DNA from: Burkholderiaceae bacterium
GTDB taxonomy: Bacteria; Pseudomonadota; Gammaproteobacteria; Burkholderiales; Burkholderiaceae_D
Direction of reading: 5' to 3'
NCBI GenBank assembly: GCA_030157545.1
Contig: JAOAUN010000065.1
Coordinates: 1-35,384, forward strand
DNA length: 35,384 nt
Position 1 is the first letter of the stretch. Each line of letters starts with the position of its first letter. The position numbers and the translations under genes were made by a program. The notes under the pieces were generated by a model. It saw only the letters and a program-made list of their open reading frames with translations, was not told the DNA's origin and did no database searches. Shown piece by piece: positions 22,788 through 31,654 of the stretch.

Positions 22788-24758
22788 TTACATCGGCAAT
22801 TTATATCCCACCGTAAGCGTATAGCCGCGGGTCGCCAGCTTGGACCCCGCAGTGGCGCTGCCGGCCAGCAGCCATGTTCCTTTGTCTGTTACCTTCTGCG
22901 CGCCGAAGGTCAAGCTGTAAAACGTACGCATCGGTTTTTCTACCGGCAGGCTTGCGATGCTATCGGCATCCGGTCCCAGCGCAATCGTCATATCGCTCTT
23001 CTTGAGATCGCGTTCTACACCCAGGCGAAACAACGGCAGCCAGTCATTCTTGCTGCCATTTTTGCGCGCACTGAATGCAACGCCAAGCAGATTCGCATCG
23101 TATTTTGCTGTGCCATAGGATAAAGAAACCGGTGAGTCCGATTCGGTATAGCCTTTGAATCGCGTCCTGAACGTGGTTAACGATAGCGCCGGGCCGCCCG
23201 ACCAGTTTCTCCACGTATCCACATAGCCGCTACCCACTCGCGCTGACAGGTAGCTGCCCGAGCTGGAGCCTGACATGTTTAGTATGGCGGCGCCGAGTGT
23301 GACATTGCGATGGATGCTGTCACGGCTGATGCCGGCACCTTGCAGCGTCGCGTTCAGGTAAAAATTTTCCGATAGCACTGCCGTTGCATACAAACTCGCC
23401 AGCGCCAGTGTGGAGTTGTAGCTGCCGCTGTTTGCGCCAAAATCAGACTGCCCGGTGGCCAGCGTCAATGCTGCGCCAGTCAGTGCATTGAACGATATCA
23501 TGCGGTCAACGCCGCCGGATAATACTTGTGTATCGGCACGATACGATGGTGCCGTTTGCGACGCGTTATTGTCGTAGCGTCCGAGACTGCCGGCGAACCA
23601 GTACTGCGTATCATCAACGGGGCGCAGTAAGCGCGTCAATCCTTCATCTTTGAGCAAGGCCATCGGCTGCAGGCGCGGTTCGAGATCGAGCGTGTGCTGG
23701 CGCAGCGCATAGGCCGGCGCAAACAGCATGGTCGCTTGACGACCCGCTGCCTGTATCAATGCATAACCGGCCTGACCAAACAGCGCATGCGCAGCATCGG
23801 TAGGATGAATGCCATCGGCAAAGATAAAGCTGTTGGCATTGGCTTTTTCTATGACAGGCACCACGCAGGTCAGTGCGCTAATGCCGCAGCTGGTACCGCC
23901 CAGGGTATAAGGCGTCGTGGCGGCGTTGACAGCGGTGAACCCATAAGTTGCGGGCGAACTGACAACGGCATTCAAGATTTTCGCGCTGTCGACGATTACT
24001 ACATTACTGCCGCGCAGTGCTTGCTTGAGCGTGGCATTGAAGACATCGATTGACAGGCTTTGCGCCAGCGCCACTGTGCCGGGCCCGTCGCTGATGGCGC
24101 GCGGTGTTTGCCCCATGTTCGGCAGGGTGTTGACGATGATGTAAGTCGCGCCTGCTGCCTTGAGCCGGTTTATCTGCGTGACCAGGTCATTCGCTGCCTG
24201 TGTCATCTGTATTGCCGCAGCTTGAAGGGAAATCGGCGTGCCGCCTGCGGTGCTGACATTGTTGAGGGCAGAGAAGACATCATTGGCGCCGCCCCAGACG
24301 ATGATCTGGTCATGTGCGTTCAAGCGCGGATTTTGCTGGAGCAGGTTAGTGACTTGCTGCCGGACTGAAAAGGCTGTGATGCCCAAAGGCAGATTTGTTT
24401 CAATGCTGGGGTCGGTGGCAATCTGTGCGCCGCCCTGTGCGTAGTTGGTGCCGCTGCCTTGCACACCGCTGACGATATTGGGTTGTAAGGGCAGACCGAG
24501 CGCTGCAGCCAGATATTCTGCCCAGACCTTGGCAGAGCCGTCGGTGAAGTTAGTCGTAAATTTATACAGCTTACCCGCTGGTGCGCCGCCTGTAATTACA
24601 GTACCGCTATAAGTGCCGCCGTCAGTCAGGCTGTCGCCTAGCGTGAAAATGCGGGTAAAAGGCATGCTGGCGTCGGCAAGTGCTGCCGCAGGAATCGACA
24701 AGGCCAACAAAATCAATGTCGATTTTGTTATCGGCAGCAGGCAGGGTTTGAATTTCAC
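22788..24758 (-). CDS. Autotransporter GDSL esterase/lipase (EstA type)
   Basis: This 656-residue protein has a signal peptide (cleavage near ALA-DAS). The passenger is an SGNH/GDSL hydrolase: IFTLGDSLTDGGTY carries the nucleophile Ser43, IIVWGGANDVF the oxyanion Asn, and FADGIHPTDAAHALF the Asp/His pair. Residues from about 370 form an autotransporter beta-barrel (ALTLATGQSDFGANSG, GSYLSARVGSGYVDTW, TLTVGYKLPM). Such enzymes are displayed on the outer surface and split short-chain esters or lipids. The final residue is Met rather than the usual Phe or Trp, while the -3 to -5 pattern is typical. No operon partner; it converges on glxR. Confidence 0.9.
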   Translation of the reverse strand: MKFKPCLLPITKSTLILLALSIPAAALADASMPFTRIFTLGDSLTDGGTYSGTVITGGAPAGKLYKFTTNFTDGSAKVWAEYLAAALGLPLQPNIVSGVQGSGTNYAQGGAQIATDPSIETNLPLGITAFSVRQQVTNLLQQNPRLNAHDQIIVWGGANDVFSALNNVSTAGGTPISLQAAAIQMTQAANDLVTQINRLKAAGATYIIVNTLPNMGQTPRAISDGPGTVALAQSLSIDVFNATLKQALRGSNVVIVDSAKILNAVVSSPATYGFTAVNAATTPYTLGGTSCGISALTCVVPVIEKANANSFIFADGIHPTDAAHALFGQAGYALIQAAGRQATMLFAPAYALRQHTLDLEPRLQPMALLKDEGLTRLLRPVDDTQYWFAGSLGRYDNNASQTAPSYRADTQVLSGGVDRMISFNALTGAALTLATGQSDFGANSGSYNSTLALASLYATAVLSENFYLNATLQGAGISRDSIHRNVTLGAAILNMSGSSSGSYLSARVGSGYVDTWRNWSGGPALSLTTFRTRFKGYTESDSPVSLSYGTAKYDANLLGVAFSARKNGSKNDWLPLFRLGVERDLKKSDMTIALGPDADSIASLPVEKPMRTFYSLTFGAQKVTDKGTWLLAGSATAGSKLATRGYTLTVGYKLPM

Positions 24759-25033
24759 GTCTTCTCCGCAATGTTTGAGCGAAGAAAATTTTACGTTTCA
24801 AGGTCTGAGTAACAGACTGTAATCTGCGCCAGATTTATGCAGCGTCAAACTCAATTGGCGATGTGAAATGCTCAGTACAACTTAAGCCTAGCAACTTGTC
24901 CGTTTGCCGGAAGGTTATTAATGCAGTTGAGTTATGATTGCGCGTAGTTTGTTCAATAGTTAGTAACACCACCGCGAAACCAGATTAGTTAGCATTTTGA
25001 ATATGATGATCTATCCCAGATTGATGCTGCAAC

Positions 25034-26035
25034 ATGGCTGAAGCCGAAGCAACAACGCAAGCGGCAATACCAGCCGAAGACATTCCAGCCGAAGAGCAGG
25101 AAGAGTTAAAGCCGCCCGTCATCATCAAGAAGAAAATTCAGGAAGGCCATGCCGGTGCGCATGGTGGTGCGTGGAAAATTGCGCTGGCCGACATGATGAC
25201 GGCGATGATGGCGTTCTTCCTGCTCATGTGGCTGCTCGGCGCGACGCCAGAAGATCAGCGCAAGGGTATCGCCGATTATTTTCAGCAAACAAATCAAACG
25301 ACCTCGGGCGAAGGCCAAACGGCAGGCTCGAACGGCATGTTCGGCGGTCGCTCGATCATTGATCCCGAAGGCATACCGGCTCCGGCCATGCAGCGCGCAC
25401 TGATGGAGCGTGTCACACCGCGTTCCGAAGCGGGCCCGGACAGTGATCAGGGCTCCTCGCCCAGCGACAAAAGCAAGGTCAGTAAAGATGCGCAAAATCT
25501 GAGCGAAGATCAAAAGCGCCAGATTGCCGCAGAAACTGAAAAGGAAAACCTGGACAAGCTGGAGAAAGAAGTCCAGCAGCGTTTGTCAGAAAATTCGCAG
25601 CTTAGCGAGCTGAAAAGTCAGGTGAACTTCATTCGCGAAAAAGAAGGCTTGCGCATCGAGATCATCGACAAGGCCAATTTCTCCATGTTTGGCAGCGGCA
25701 CTGCATCGATGCAAGGGCGCGCGCAGAGCCTCATCAAGGAAGTGGCGAAGTCGGTGGCCAACATGCCCAATAAACTTTCGATTAAAGGGCACACAGACAG
25801 CGTGCCGTTTACGGATGGCAGTGAGCGCTCTAACTGGTCGCTTTCTATAGAACGGGCCGAGGCAACACGCAGGATGATGGAGCAAAGCGGCATGCCCGCC
25901 TCACGCTTCTCGCGCATCGAAGGCGTCGCTGATACGGCACCCTTCAATGACAAAGACCCGTCGGACCCGCGCAATCGCCGTATCAGTATTACGGTGCTTT
26001 ATACGGACCCGCCGTTTGGTGGAGCAGGAAAGTAA
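25034..26035 (+). CDS. motB: MotB-type flagellar motor stator protein (orphan)
   Basis: This 333-residue protein contains the MotB plug and membrane segment HGGAWKIALADMMTAMMAFF, where the Asp is the proton-carrying residue, a long polar linker rich in Asp/Ser/Gln/Lys, and a C-terminal OmpA-like peptidoglycan-binding domain (LSIKGHTDSVPFTDGSERSN, RAEATRRMMEQSGMP, DPSDPRNRRISITVL). MotB normally sits directly after motA in one operon, but no motA is present on either side here; the upstream neighbour is a divergent esterase gene. The partner may lie elsewhere, or this may be a second stator or a related peptidoglycan-anchored energiser. The Shine-Dalgarno is weak. Confidence 0.85.
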   Translation: MAEAEATTQAAIPAEDIPAEEQEELKPPVIIKKKIQEGHAGAHGGAWKIALADMMTAMMAFFLLMWLLGATPEDQRKGIADYFQQTNQTTSGEGQTAGSNGMFGGRSIIDPEGIPAPAMQRALMERVTPRSEAGPDSDQGSSPSDKSKVSKDAQNLSEDQKRQIAAETEKENLDKLEKEVQQRLSENSQLSELKSQVNFIREKEGLRIEIIDKANFSMFGSGTASMQGRAQSLIKEVAKSVANMPNKLSIKGHTDSVPFTDGSERSNWSLSIERAEATRRMMEQSGMPASRFSRIEGVADTAPFNDKDPSDPRNRRISITVLYTDPPFGGAGK

Positions 26036-26076
26036 TTCTTGTTCCCGTTAGACTCCCGGCAAAGTGAATCTTGATA

Positions 26077-27309
26077 TTACCGAGAATTCGCCGGAAAGAG
26101 TTTCATCATCAGCAGATAAATTCCCGCTCCGGCCAACAGCGCAGTTGCGGCCAGATAGAGCGCCCACGCAAAGCCGGTAGCATGATCCGGCGCGATATTT
26201 AGCAGCAGTGCAGCGACAGGCGGGCCGCCGATCTGGCACAAAGCAAACGATGCCGACAGCAAGCCGATGATGCCAGAGGCGGATTGCGGATGCAGTTTTC
26301 TGCCCAGCTGCATCACGAAAAAAGTAATCACCGTGAACGGCAATCCGACCAGAATGCTGCCCAGCGCGAAGCCTGTCAGGCTGGGGAGCAAGTTACTCAA
26401 TGCCACGCCCGTTGCCTGCATCAGATAGCAGCCCACCAGCACCAGGCGTGGATCTATGCGGGCCGGAATGCGCGTGGCCAGCAGTGCGCCACACGCCACG
26501 CCTAAGCCCAGAATAGGCCAGAACAAATCCAGCCACGCCGAACCGGGCAGCGCGGCGCGCGCAATCACGGGCAGGAAAGTGGCTGTGATGATGTAACCAA
26601 AGCCGGACAATCCATAAGCAACCGTGAGCGCGGCTTTTTCTGCATTGCTGCCCCCCTGTTGCTTTGATTCGACATGGGCGCTCTGGGTTAATGGCAAGGG
26701 ATCCACGCCGTGAAAGGTGCGCCAAACCAGTGCCGTCATCAAGGCTGCCAGCGCGCCGAAGGCCAGCCACCCGCTGCCAGCACGCCAGTCTCTGAGCACC
26801 ATCACGCTGGCCATCAGACCGCTGACAACAATCCCGATGCCGGGACCTGCATAGATAACGGCACCAGCCGCAGCCGCGTTCAGGCGTGACAGGTGGGTCA
26901 GGCACCAGCTTGAGGTGTAGACAAATGTAATGGCCGTTACGATCCCCGCCAGAAAACGCAGCCATGGCCACAGCGCAGCACTATCGACTGCCATCAGCAT
27001 GGTCAGTGTGCAGGTCGCTGCCAGCCCGAAGCGCACCATGCGTGAGCTGACCAGCGGTGGCAGCTGCAAGCGCAACCAGATGCGCGGCTGCATCGTGCAG
27101 AGAACAGCACCCAATAAATAGCCAAGGTAGTTGGCGCTGGCCAGCCAGCTGGCAGCTGCCAGATCAATCAAACGGTCATGCAGCATCATCGGCATGAGCG
27201 GCGTGAAGGCAAAGCGGCCTATGCCCATGCCTACCGCGAGTGCCAGCATGCCCGCTATGGCAATCACATGGGGGCGCTGGCTGGTGAAAGTGGTCATCGT
27301 TTTATTCAT
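26077..27309 (-). CDS. MFS transporter, YbfB/YjiJ family
   Basis: This 410-residue protein has about 12 membrane segments. MLALAVGMGIGRFAFTPLMPMM near the N-terminus is the hallmark of the YbfB/YjiJ group, followed by WLASANYLGYLLGAVL and a second half beginning YGLSGFGYIITATFLPVIAR. The frame extends 41 codons upstream of ATG 27309, but those residues (Cys-rich) are not family-like, so the downstream ATG is used. It is divergent from the PhyH-type gene across about 120 bp. The substrate is unknown; members are proton-driven and often annotated as sugar or drug permeases. Confidence 0.85.
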   Translation of the reverse strand: MNKTMTTFTSQRPHVIAIAGMLALAVGMGIGRFAFTPLMPMMLHDRLIDLAAASWLASANYLGYLLGAVLCTMQPRIWLRLQLPPLVSSRMVRFGLAATCTLTMLMAVDSAALWPWLRFLAGIVTAITFVYTSSWCLTHLSRLNAAAAGAVIYAGPGIGIVVSGLMASVMVLRDWRAGSGWLAFGALAALMTALVWRTFHGVDPLPLTQSAHVESKQQGGSNAEKAALTVAYGLSGFGYIITATFLPVIARAALPGSAWLDLFWPILGLGVACGALLATRIPARIDPRLVLVGCYLMQATGVALSNLLPSLTGFALGSILVGLPFTVITFFVMQLGRKLHPQSASGIIGLLSASFALCQIGGPPVAALLLNIAPDHATGFAWALYLAATALLAGAGIYLLMMKLFPANSR

Positions 27310-27432
27310 GCAGGGATTGTAGTCGCATTCGGTTTTGCGGCAGTGGGCAGGCGATGGCATCGCGACTCTTGAGCGCTCACAAGAACACACCGTACAGACG
27401 GCACTAAGCTTGGCGCACATAGGGAGATGCAA

Positions 27433-28407
27433 ATGGAATCTGTTTTGAATGAACGCCCACCTGTAGCGCCGCGCGAAGAGATTTTATGCTTTCCACGCAG
27501 CGCCGGTCCGGAATATTATCCGCATCCCGAGCAGATCGAGGCCTTCAAAACATGGTTTGATCGTGAAGGCTATATCGTCGTACGCAAAGCGGTGCGGCCG
27601 GGATTGTGTAGTTCTGCGGTGCAGGCGTTTCAGGCCGAGGTGCTGCCGGACCGGCTGGGATTTTTCGAACGGCACGCGTCCGGCAAATATGAACGTCATG
27701 TCGTGACGGACACAGGGTTCATGAAATATCCGATCATGAATCTGCAGGACATGCACACAAAAAAATATCCGCATTTCAAAAAACGCGGGCTTGATATTTT
27801 GACGCAGGCGACCATACAGCGCGCTATCAGTGTTTTGTTTGGCGAGCCGGGCCGGATGGTCCACACCATGTATTTTGATGGTAATCAGACTACCTGGGCG
27901 CATCGGGACGGCCACTATATCGATTCACAGCAGGCCGGCAAGATGATTGGGGTGTGGGTTGCGGCGGAAGATATCCACCCCGAAGCCGGCCGCTTTTTTA
28001 TTCTGCCGCGCAGCCATAGCATGCCAGTGCCGGACGAGCAGGGCGATCCTAACAGCGCTGTTTATAAAGAAAGGATGGCTGCGTTTGTGCACGATGGGCC
28101 GCTTGATTGCGTCGCGCCGATATTGAAGCAGGGTGACATGCTGTTATGGACGTCCATGACCATACACGGCAGCTTGCCGACTACCGACAAACGTTTTTCG
28201 CGCCGTTCGTTCACGGCGCACTACGTGCCGCAGTCGCATCAGTTTCAGTGGAACGTAAGAACGCATGCTTCAAAGCGCAGCGTCAATATCAATGGCGTTG
28301 AAGTGATCTTGCATGGCGACGACGGGAGCTGGTTCAAGCGCTTGCGCAATGCGGTACGTTCCGACTGGCCGTGGTTATACGGCTGGGCGCAGATACTGGT
28401 ACGTTAA
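27433..28407 (+). CDS. Phytanoyl-CoA dioxygenase (PhyH) family Fe(II)/2-oxoglutarate oxygenase
   Basis: This 324-residue protein has a complete iron site. AHRDGHYID gives the HxD pair (His159/Asp161 counting from the upstream ATG), TIHGSLPTTDKRFSRRSF gives the distal His and the 2-oxoglutarate-binding Arg, and AEDIHPEAGRFFILPRSH lies between, as expected for PhyH-type enzymes such as ectoine hydroxylase or phytanoyl-CoA hydroxylase. Start: ATG at 27433, 6 nt after AGGGAG, preferred over the ATG at 27427 inside that site. It hydroxylates an unknown small molecule. Shared divergent control with the MFS gene would suggest one compound handled by both, which is inference. Confidence 0.85.
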   Translation: MESVLNERPPVAPREEILCFPRSAGPEYYPHPEQIEAFKTWFDREGYIVVRKAVRPGLCSSAVQAFQAEVLPDRLGFFERHASGKYERHVVTDTGFMKYPIMNLQDMHTKKYPHFKKRGLDILTQATIQRAISVLFGEPGRMVHTMYFDGNQTTWAHRDGHYIDSQQAGKMIGVWVAAEDIHPEAGRFFILPRSHSMPVPDEQGDPNSAVYKERMAAFVHDGPLDCVAPILKQGDMLLWTSMTIHGSLPTTDKRFSRRSFTAHYVPQSHQFQWNVRTHASKRSVNINGVEVILHGDDGSWFKRLRNAVRSDWPWLYGWAQILVR

Positions 28408-28414
28408 AACGGTG

Positions 28415-28903
28415 TCAGAAAGGTTTATTTTCGGCTCTCATGCAATTACCTGAGATCAGGTCGAGTTTTTTGCCGCCTTTGAGCTCCAGCCATTGCCGGA
28501 ATGCGCCATTGTTACGGTCTAGCGTGAAATGTTCGCCGATAATGCTGACGTCGTAGCGAGAGAACATCGCGGAACGGCTGACTTCAAGAACACTGCCTTT
28601 GGTCGATAAGCTGCCTTTGCGATTGGCTGATATCGCGTATTCGCCGGTGTACCAGCCGGTCTTTTCATTGAAATCTACGCCGGCTGGCATGATCTTGTGT
28701 GTGACTTCCGGCGCTTGTGCCAAGCCGTTGACAGGGCGTTTTATCTCGAGATCACAAACGAGTTCAATAACACCCGTGTTATTAAATTTCGAGTCGTGGT
28801 CGCCATTCCCTTTCAGATTGACTAGTCCCATCAACTGGGCAAGCGTTACCAGAACGGCGGCCGCGATAAAACCTGCGAATCCAAATTGAATTATTTTTTT
28901 CAT
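28415..28903 (-). CDS. Hypothetical exported or membrane-anchored protein
   Basis: This 162-residue protein starts with KK followed by a hydrophobic segment (FGFAGFIAAAVLVTLAQLMG) and a charged-polar body, so it is exported or tethered by an N-terminal helix. VIELVCDLEIKRPVNG and LISGNCMRAEN hold two Cys that could pair. The body GWYTGEYAISANRKGSLSTKG through HFTLDRNNGAFRQWLEL looks beta-rich. I do not recognise a family. It converges on the PhyH-type gene with a 7-bp gap and is not part of an operon. The protein at 33680-34087 has a similar layout (leader, beta-rich body, C-terminal Cys). Confidence 0.65.
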   Translation of the reverse strand: MKKIIQFGFAGFIAAAVLVTLAQLMGLVNLKGNGDHDSKFNNTGVIELVCDLEIKRPVNGLAQAPEVTHKIMPAGVDFNEKTGWYTGEYAISANRKGSLSTKGSVLEVSRSAMFSRYDVSIIGEHFTLDRNNGAFRQWLELKGGKKLDLISGNCMRAENKPF

Positions 28904-29010
28904 ACGAATCCACGCAAAGTTTCCTGATTTTTGCCGACGGTTTTACTGGCATTCAGGTTTATGATGCCATGAATTCATCTTTTGACCACCAAAACAGGTC
29001 GTATTGAGCC

Positions 29011-30345
29011 ATGAGTACAGTAACCGCTGCAACAACCAGTGCGCCCGCTACTGACAGTATGCAAGGCATCGCCGACACCCGGCGTCGGGTCAAGGCAATT
29101 CTGGTTGGCTCGGTCGGTAACCTGATCGAATGGTACGACGTCTATGCGTACTCGGCTTTTGCACTGTATTTCGCGCCTTCTTTTTTCCCTGCCACCGATC
29201 CGGTAGCCCAGCAATTATCGGCGGCGATTGTGTTTGCTGCCGCCTTCGTGATCCGTCCCCTGGGCGGCATCGTCTTTGGCTGGATCGCAGACAAGCATGG
29301 ACGGCGCAATGCACTCATGCTGTCTGTCGTGTTGATGTGCTTCGGCTCTCTGCTCATCGCTGTCAGCCCCACCTATGCCGAGATCGGTGTTGGAGCGACT
29401 GCGATATTGGTCGTCGCGCGACTATTGCAGGGTTTGAGCCAGGGCGGTGAATACGGTGCCAGCGCCACTTACCTTGCCGAGATGGCGCATCCTGCGCGGC
29501 GCGGCTTTTACTCCGGCGTCTGGTACATGACCTTAATCGGCGGGCAACTGGCGGCAGTGCTGGTCCTGCTTGTATTGCAACATGTGTTTCTGACGCCGGC
29601 AGAGCTCAAGGCCTGGGGTTGGCGCATTCCATTCGTGATTGGCGCGCTGTTGTCGGTCTATGCATTGTTCATGCGGCGCGACATGCATGAGACGACGCAC
29701 TTTACCGAAGCCAGCAGTCGTGCTGCACCGTCGGGGTCCATCAAGACATTACTGAAGCACTGGCGGGAATTATTGATTGTGGTCGGCATTACCATCGGCG
29801 GCACCAGCGCTTTCTATACTTACACGACCTACATGCAGAAATTCCTGAAGCTCTCGGTCGGGCTCGACGATCTGCAAGTGACACTGGTCGTGCTCGGGTA
29901 TTTAATAGTCGCTCTGATTTTGCAGCCCATCTATGGTGCCCTGTCAGACAAGTTCGGGCGCAAGCCGATGCTGATCTGGTTCGGCGTCATGGGCGTGCTG
30001 TGCACGTACCCATTGCTGTCGACGCTGGCGCAGACTAAAAGCCCGTGGCTTGCTTTTTTACTGATCTGCGCGGCATGGCTGATCGTCTCCGGCTATACGT
30101 CCATTACCGGCATCATCAAGGCCGAGTTATTTCCGACTTCGATACGTGCGTTGGGGGTGGGTGTGCCGTACGCACTGACAGTGTCGATCTTTGGCGGCAC
30201 AGTGGATACAGTCGCGCTCGGCTTCAAGCAAGCTGGTCACGAGAGTTGGTTTTACTGGTACGCGACCGCTTGTATTTTCATATCGTTGCTGGTGTATCTG
30301 GGTATGCGTGACACGCGCACGCATTCAAAGATGGAGCAGCATTAG
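29011..30345 (+). CDS. MFS transporter of the metabolite:H+ symporter (MHS, KgtP-like) family
   Basis: This 444-residue protein has 12 predicted membrane segments. VGNLIEWYDVYAYSAFALYF, VIRPLGGIVFGWIADKHGRR and QGLSQGGEYGASATYLAEMA are signatures of the MHS group (KgtP, CitA, ShiA). FGRKPMLIWFGV is the second-half repeat of the DRxGRR-type motif. Substrates in this family are usually carboxylates such as 2-oxoglutarate or citrate. It is a single gene, with a tandem repeat just after its stop and a converging gene beyond. Confidence 0.9.
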   Translation: MSTVTAATTSAPATDSMQGIADTRRRVKAILVGSVGNLIEWYDVYAYSAFALYFAPSFFPATDPVAQQLSAAIVFAAAFVIRPLGGIVFGWIADKHGRRNALMLSVVLMCFGSLLIAVSPTYAEIGVGATAILVVARLLQGLSQGGEYGASATYLAEMAHPARRGFYSGVWYMTLIGGQLAAVLVLLVLQHVFLTPAELKAWGWRIPFVIGALLSVYALFMRRDMHETTHFTEASSRAAPSGSIKTLLKHWRELLIVVGITIGGTSAFYTYTTYMQKFLKLSVGLDDLQVTLVVLGYLIVALILQPIYGALSDKFGRKPMLIWFGVMGVLCTYPLLSTLAQTKSPWLAFLLICAAWLIVSGYTSITGIIKAELFPTSIRALGVGVPYALTVSIFGGTVDTVALGFKQAGHESWFYWYATACIFISLLVYLGMRDTRTHSKMEQH

Positions 30346-30352
30346 TCGACGC

Positions 30353-30424
30353 AATCAGCGCCGCAATGAGTGCCGCATTAAGCGTTGAATTAAGCGTTGA
30401 ATTAAGCGCCGCATCAAGCGCGCA
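30353..30424. repeat. 12-bp minisatellite between converging genes
   Basis: Six consecutive 12-bp units run from 30353: AATCAGCGCCGC, AATGAGTGCCGC, ATTAAGCGTTGA (twice), ATTAAGCGCCGC and ATCAAGCGCGCA. Two units are identical and the others differ at one to five positions. The array fills nearly all of the gap between two stop codons. Confidence 0.8.
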
Positions 30425-30427
30425 AAC

Positions 30428-31654
30428 TTACATGAAGTTGCGGGTGTGCAGACCGGATAGCCGTTCAGCTTCTTCCGTTTTAAAACCCAGCCGTGTCAGC
30501 CTTGCTTTGCGGCCAGTGGCCATGTCCTGCTTGAGTTTCTGCACGCGTGCAAAGCCTTTGCCGATAGCTTCCGGCGCGGTACTGCCGGCTGCAAGCAAGA
30601 TCAGCGCATCGAATACTTCTTCGTTCAGGCCGGCGCTGCTGGCAAGTGCATCATAACGCTGCTCAATAGCAGCTTGTAGTGCGGACTGATAGCCCGGATC
30701 TTGCGCGAGCCGGTATTCCAGATGCGCCATGCCAAAGGCTACGTGACGTGCTTCATCGCGTGCGACCATTTTGGCGATCTGGCGCGTGAGCGGATCCGGT
30801 CCGTGCTCTTGCAGAAAATTCAGCAAGTTGACGAAGCTGCCTTCACCCAGCACCGACAGCAAAAATGCGCTGGTAGAAAAATCATTACTCTCGAACAGTG
30901 TCTTTAGCGATGCCTGACCACCGGCGCCCGACAGGGATGGATTGGCGCGATGCAGCGTGGCACGGCGCGTGAAGACTTCGACATGGCGTGCTTCATCGGC
31001 GCACTGTATCGCCAGCAGTTGCATCACTTCGCGAAAATGCGGATGCACCTGACCCAAGTGCCGCGCCGGCACCAGCAGCGCGGCGTTTTCATTTTCGATC
31101 AGGTAAGTCATCACCTGCACGACTGCGTCTTCGACTTCATCGGGAAGCGTAATATCAGCAGCCCAGTCAATCGCCGTAGCCGGATCCCACTGGCCAGCCA
31201 GAGCTTGCCGGTAGAGTTCGGCGGCTGTGTCTGCCCAGATTTCAGACTTGTTTGAAAAACGGAAATCAAAACCGGGACTGCCAGCTTCGACTGTTGCACC
31301 GCGTGCTGCGACCCCCCAGTTGGCGGCAGCATGTTCGGCAACTGCGCGTGGCGCTTTCTGGTCGGCGCTGCCGCTTTGCGCTGCACCGCGCCAGCGACCT
31401 TGCTGGTAAGGGCCACGGGTAATCAGTGCATGCTGGTCAATGAAAGACAGTGCATGGCCGTTTTGCCGGCACCAGACCAAAAGATGGGACTCCCAGTCAG
31501 CGGTGTTGCCGACGACACGCAGTGAGTCACCAATGGCGACCTGCTCCAGCGCGCGCTTGATGATCAAGTGCGCGCCCTGGTCGAGACCAATAGTATCAAT
31601 ATCGATAGTCGGTAGCGGTGATGTGGCCAGCGGCGTCATAGAATTTTTCGTCAT
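30428..31654 (-). CDS. Diiron ferritin-like protein with TusA-like N-terminal domain
   Basis: This roughly 408-residue protein has two parts. The N-terminal ~80 residues (LDQGAHLIIKRALEQVAIGD followed by WCRQNGHALSFID) resemble the second half of TusA/SirA sulfur-carrier domains but lack the CPxP cysteine. The C-terminal part is a ferritin-like bundle with two diiron motif pairs: YLIENENAALLVPA then CADEARHVEVFTRR, and LGEGSFVNLLNFLQE then ARDEARHVAFGM, i.e. E plus ExxH twice. Such proteins act as oxygenases or oxidases. The start is ATG 31654 or 31639, both inside the 3' end of the upstream gene, implying coupling; the longer upstream frame overlaps that gene and is rejected. Third gene of a minus-strand operon. 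Confidence 0.75.
   Translation of the reverse strand: MTKNSMTPLATSPLPTIDIDTIGLDQGAHLIIKRALEQVAIGDSLRVVGNTADWESHLLVWCRQNGHALSFIDQHALITRGPYQQGRWRGAAQSGSADQKAPRAVAEHAAANWGVAARGATVEAGSPGFDFRFSNKSEIWADTAAELYRQALAGQWDPATAIDWAADITLPDEVEDAVVQVMTYLIENENAALLVPARHLGQVHPHFREVMQLLAIQCADEARHVEVFTRRATLHRANPSLSGAGGQASLKTLFESNDFSTSAFLLSVLGEGSFVNLLNFLQEHGPDPLTRQIAKMVARDEARHVAFGMAHLEYRLAQDPGYQSALQAAIEQRYDALASSAGLNEEVFDALILLAAGSTAPEAIGKGFARVQKLKQDMATGRKARLTRLGFKTEEAERLSGLHTRNFM

Noticed and set aside
27310..27432. 41-codon extension of the MFS transporter
   Set aside because: Cys-rich and not membrane-like; the family hallmark begins soon after ATG 27309.
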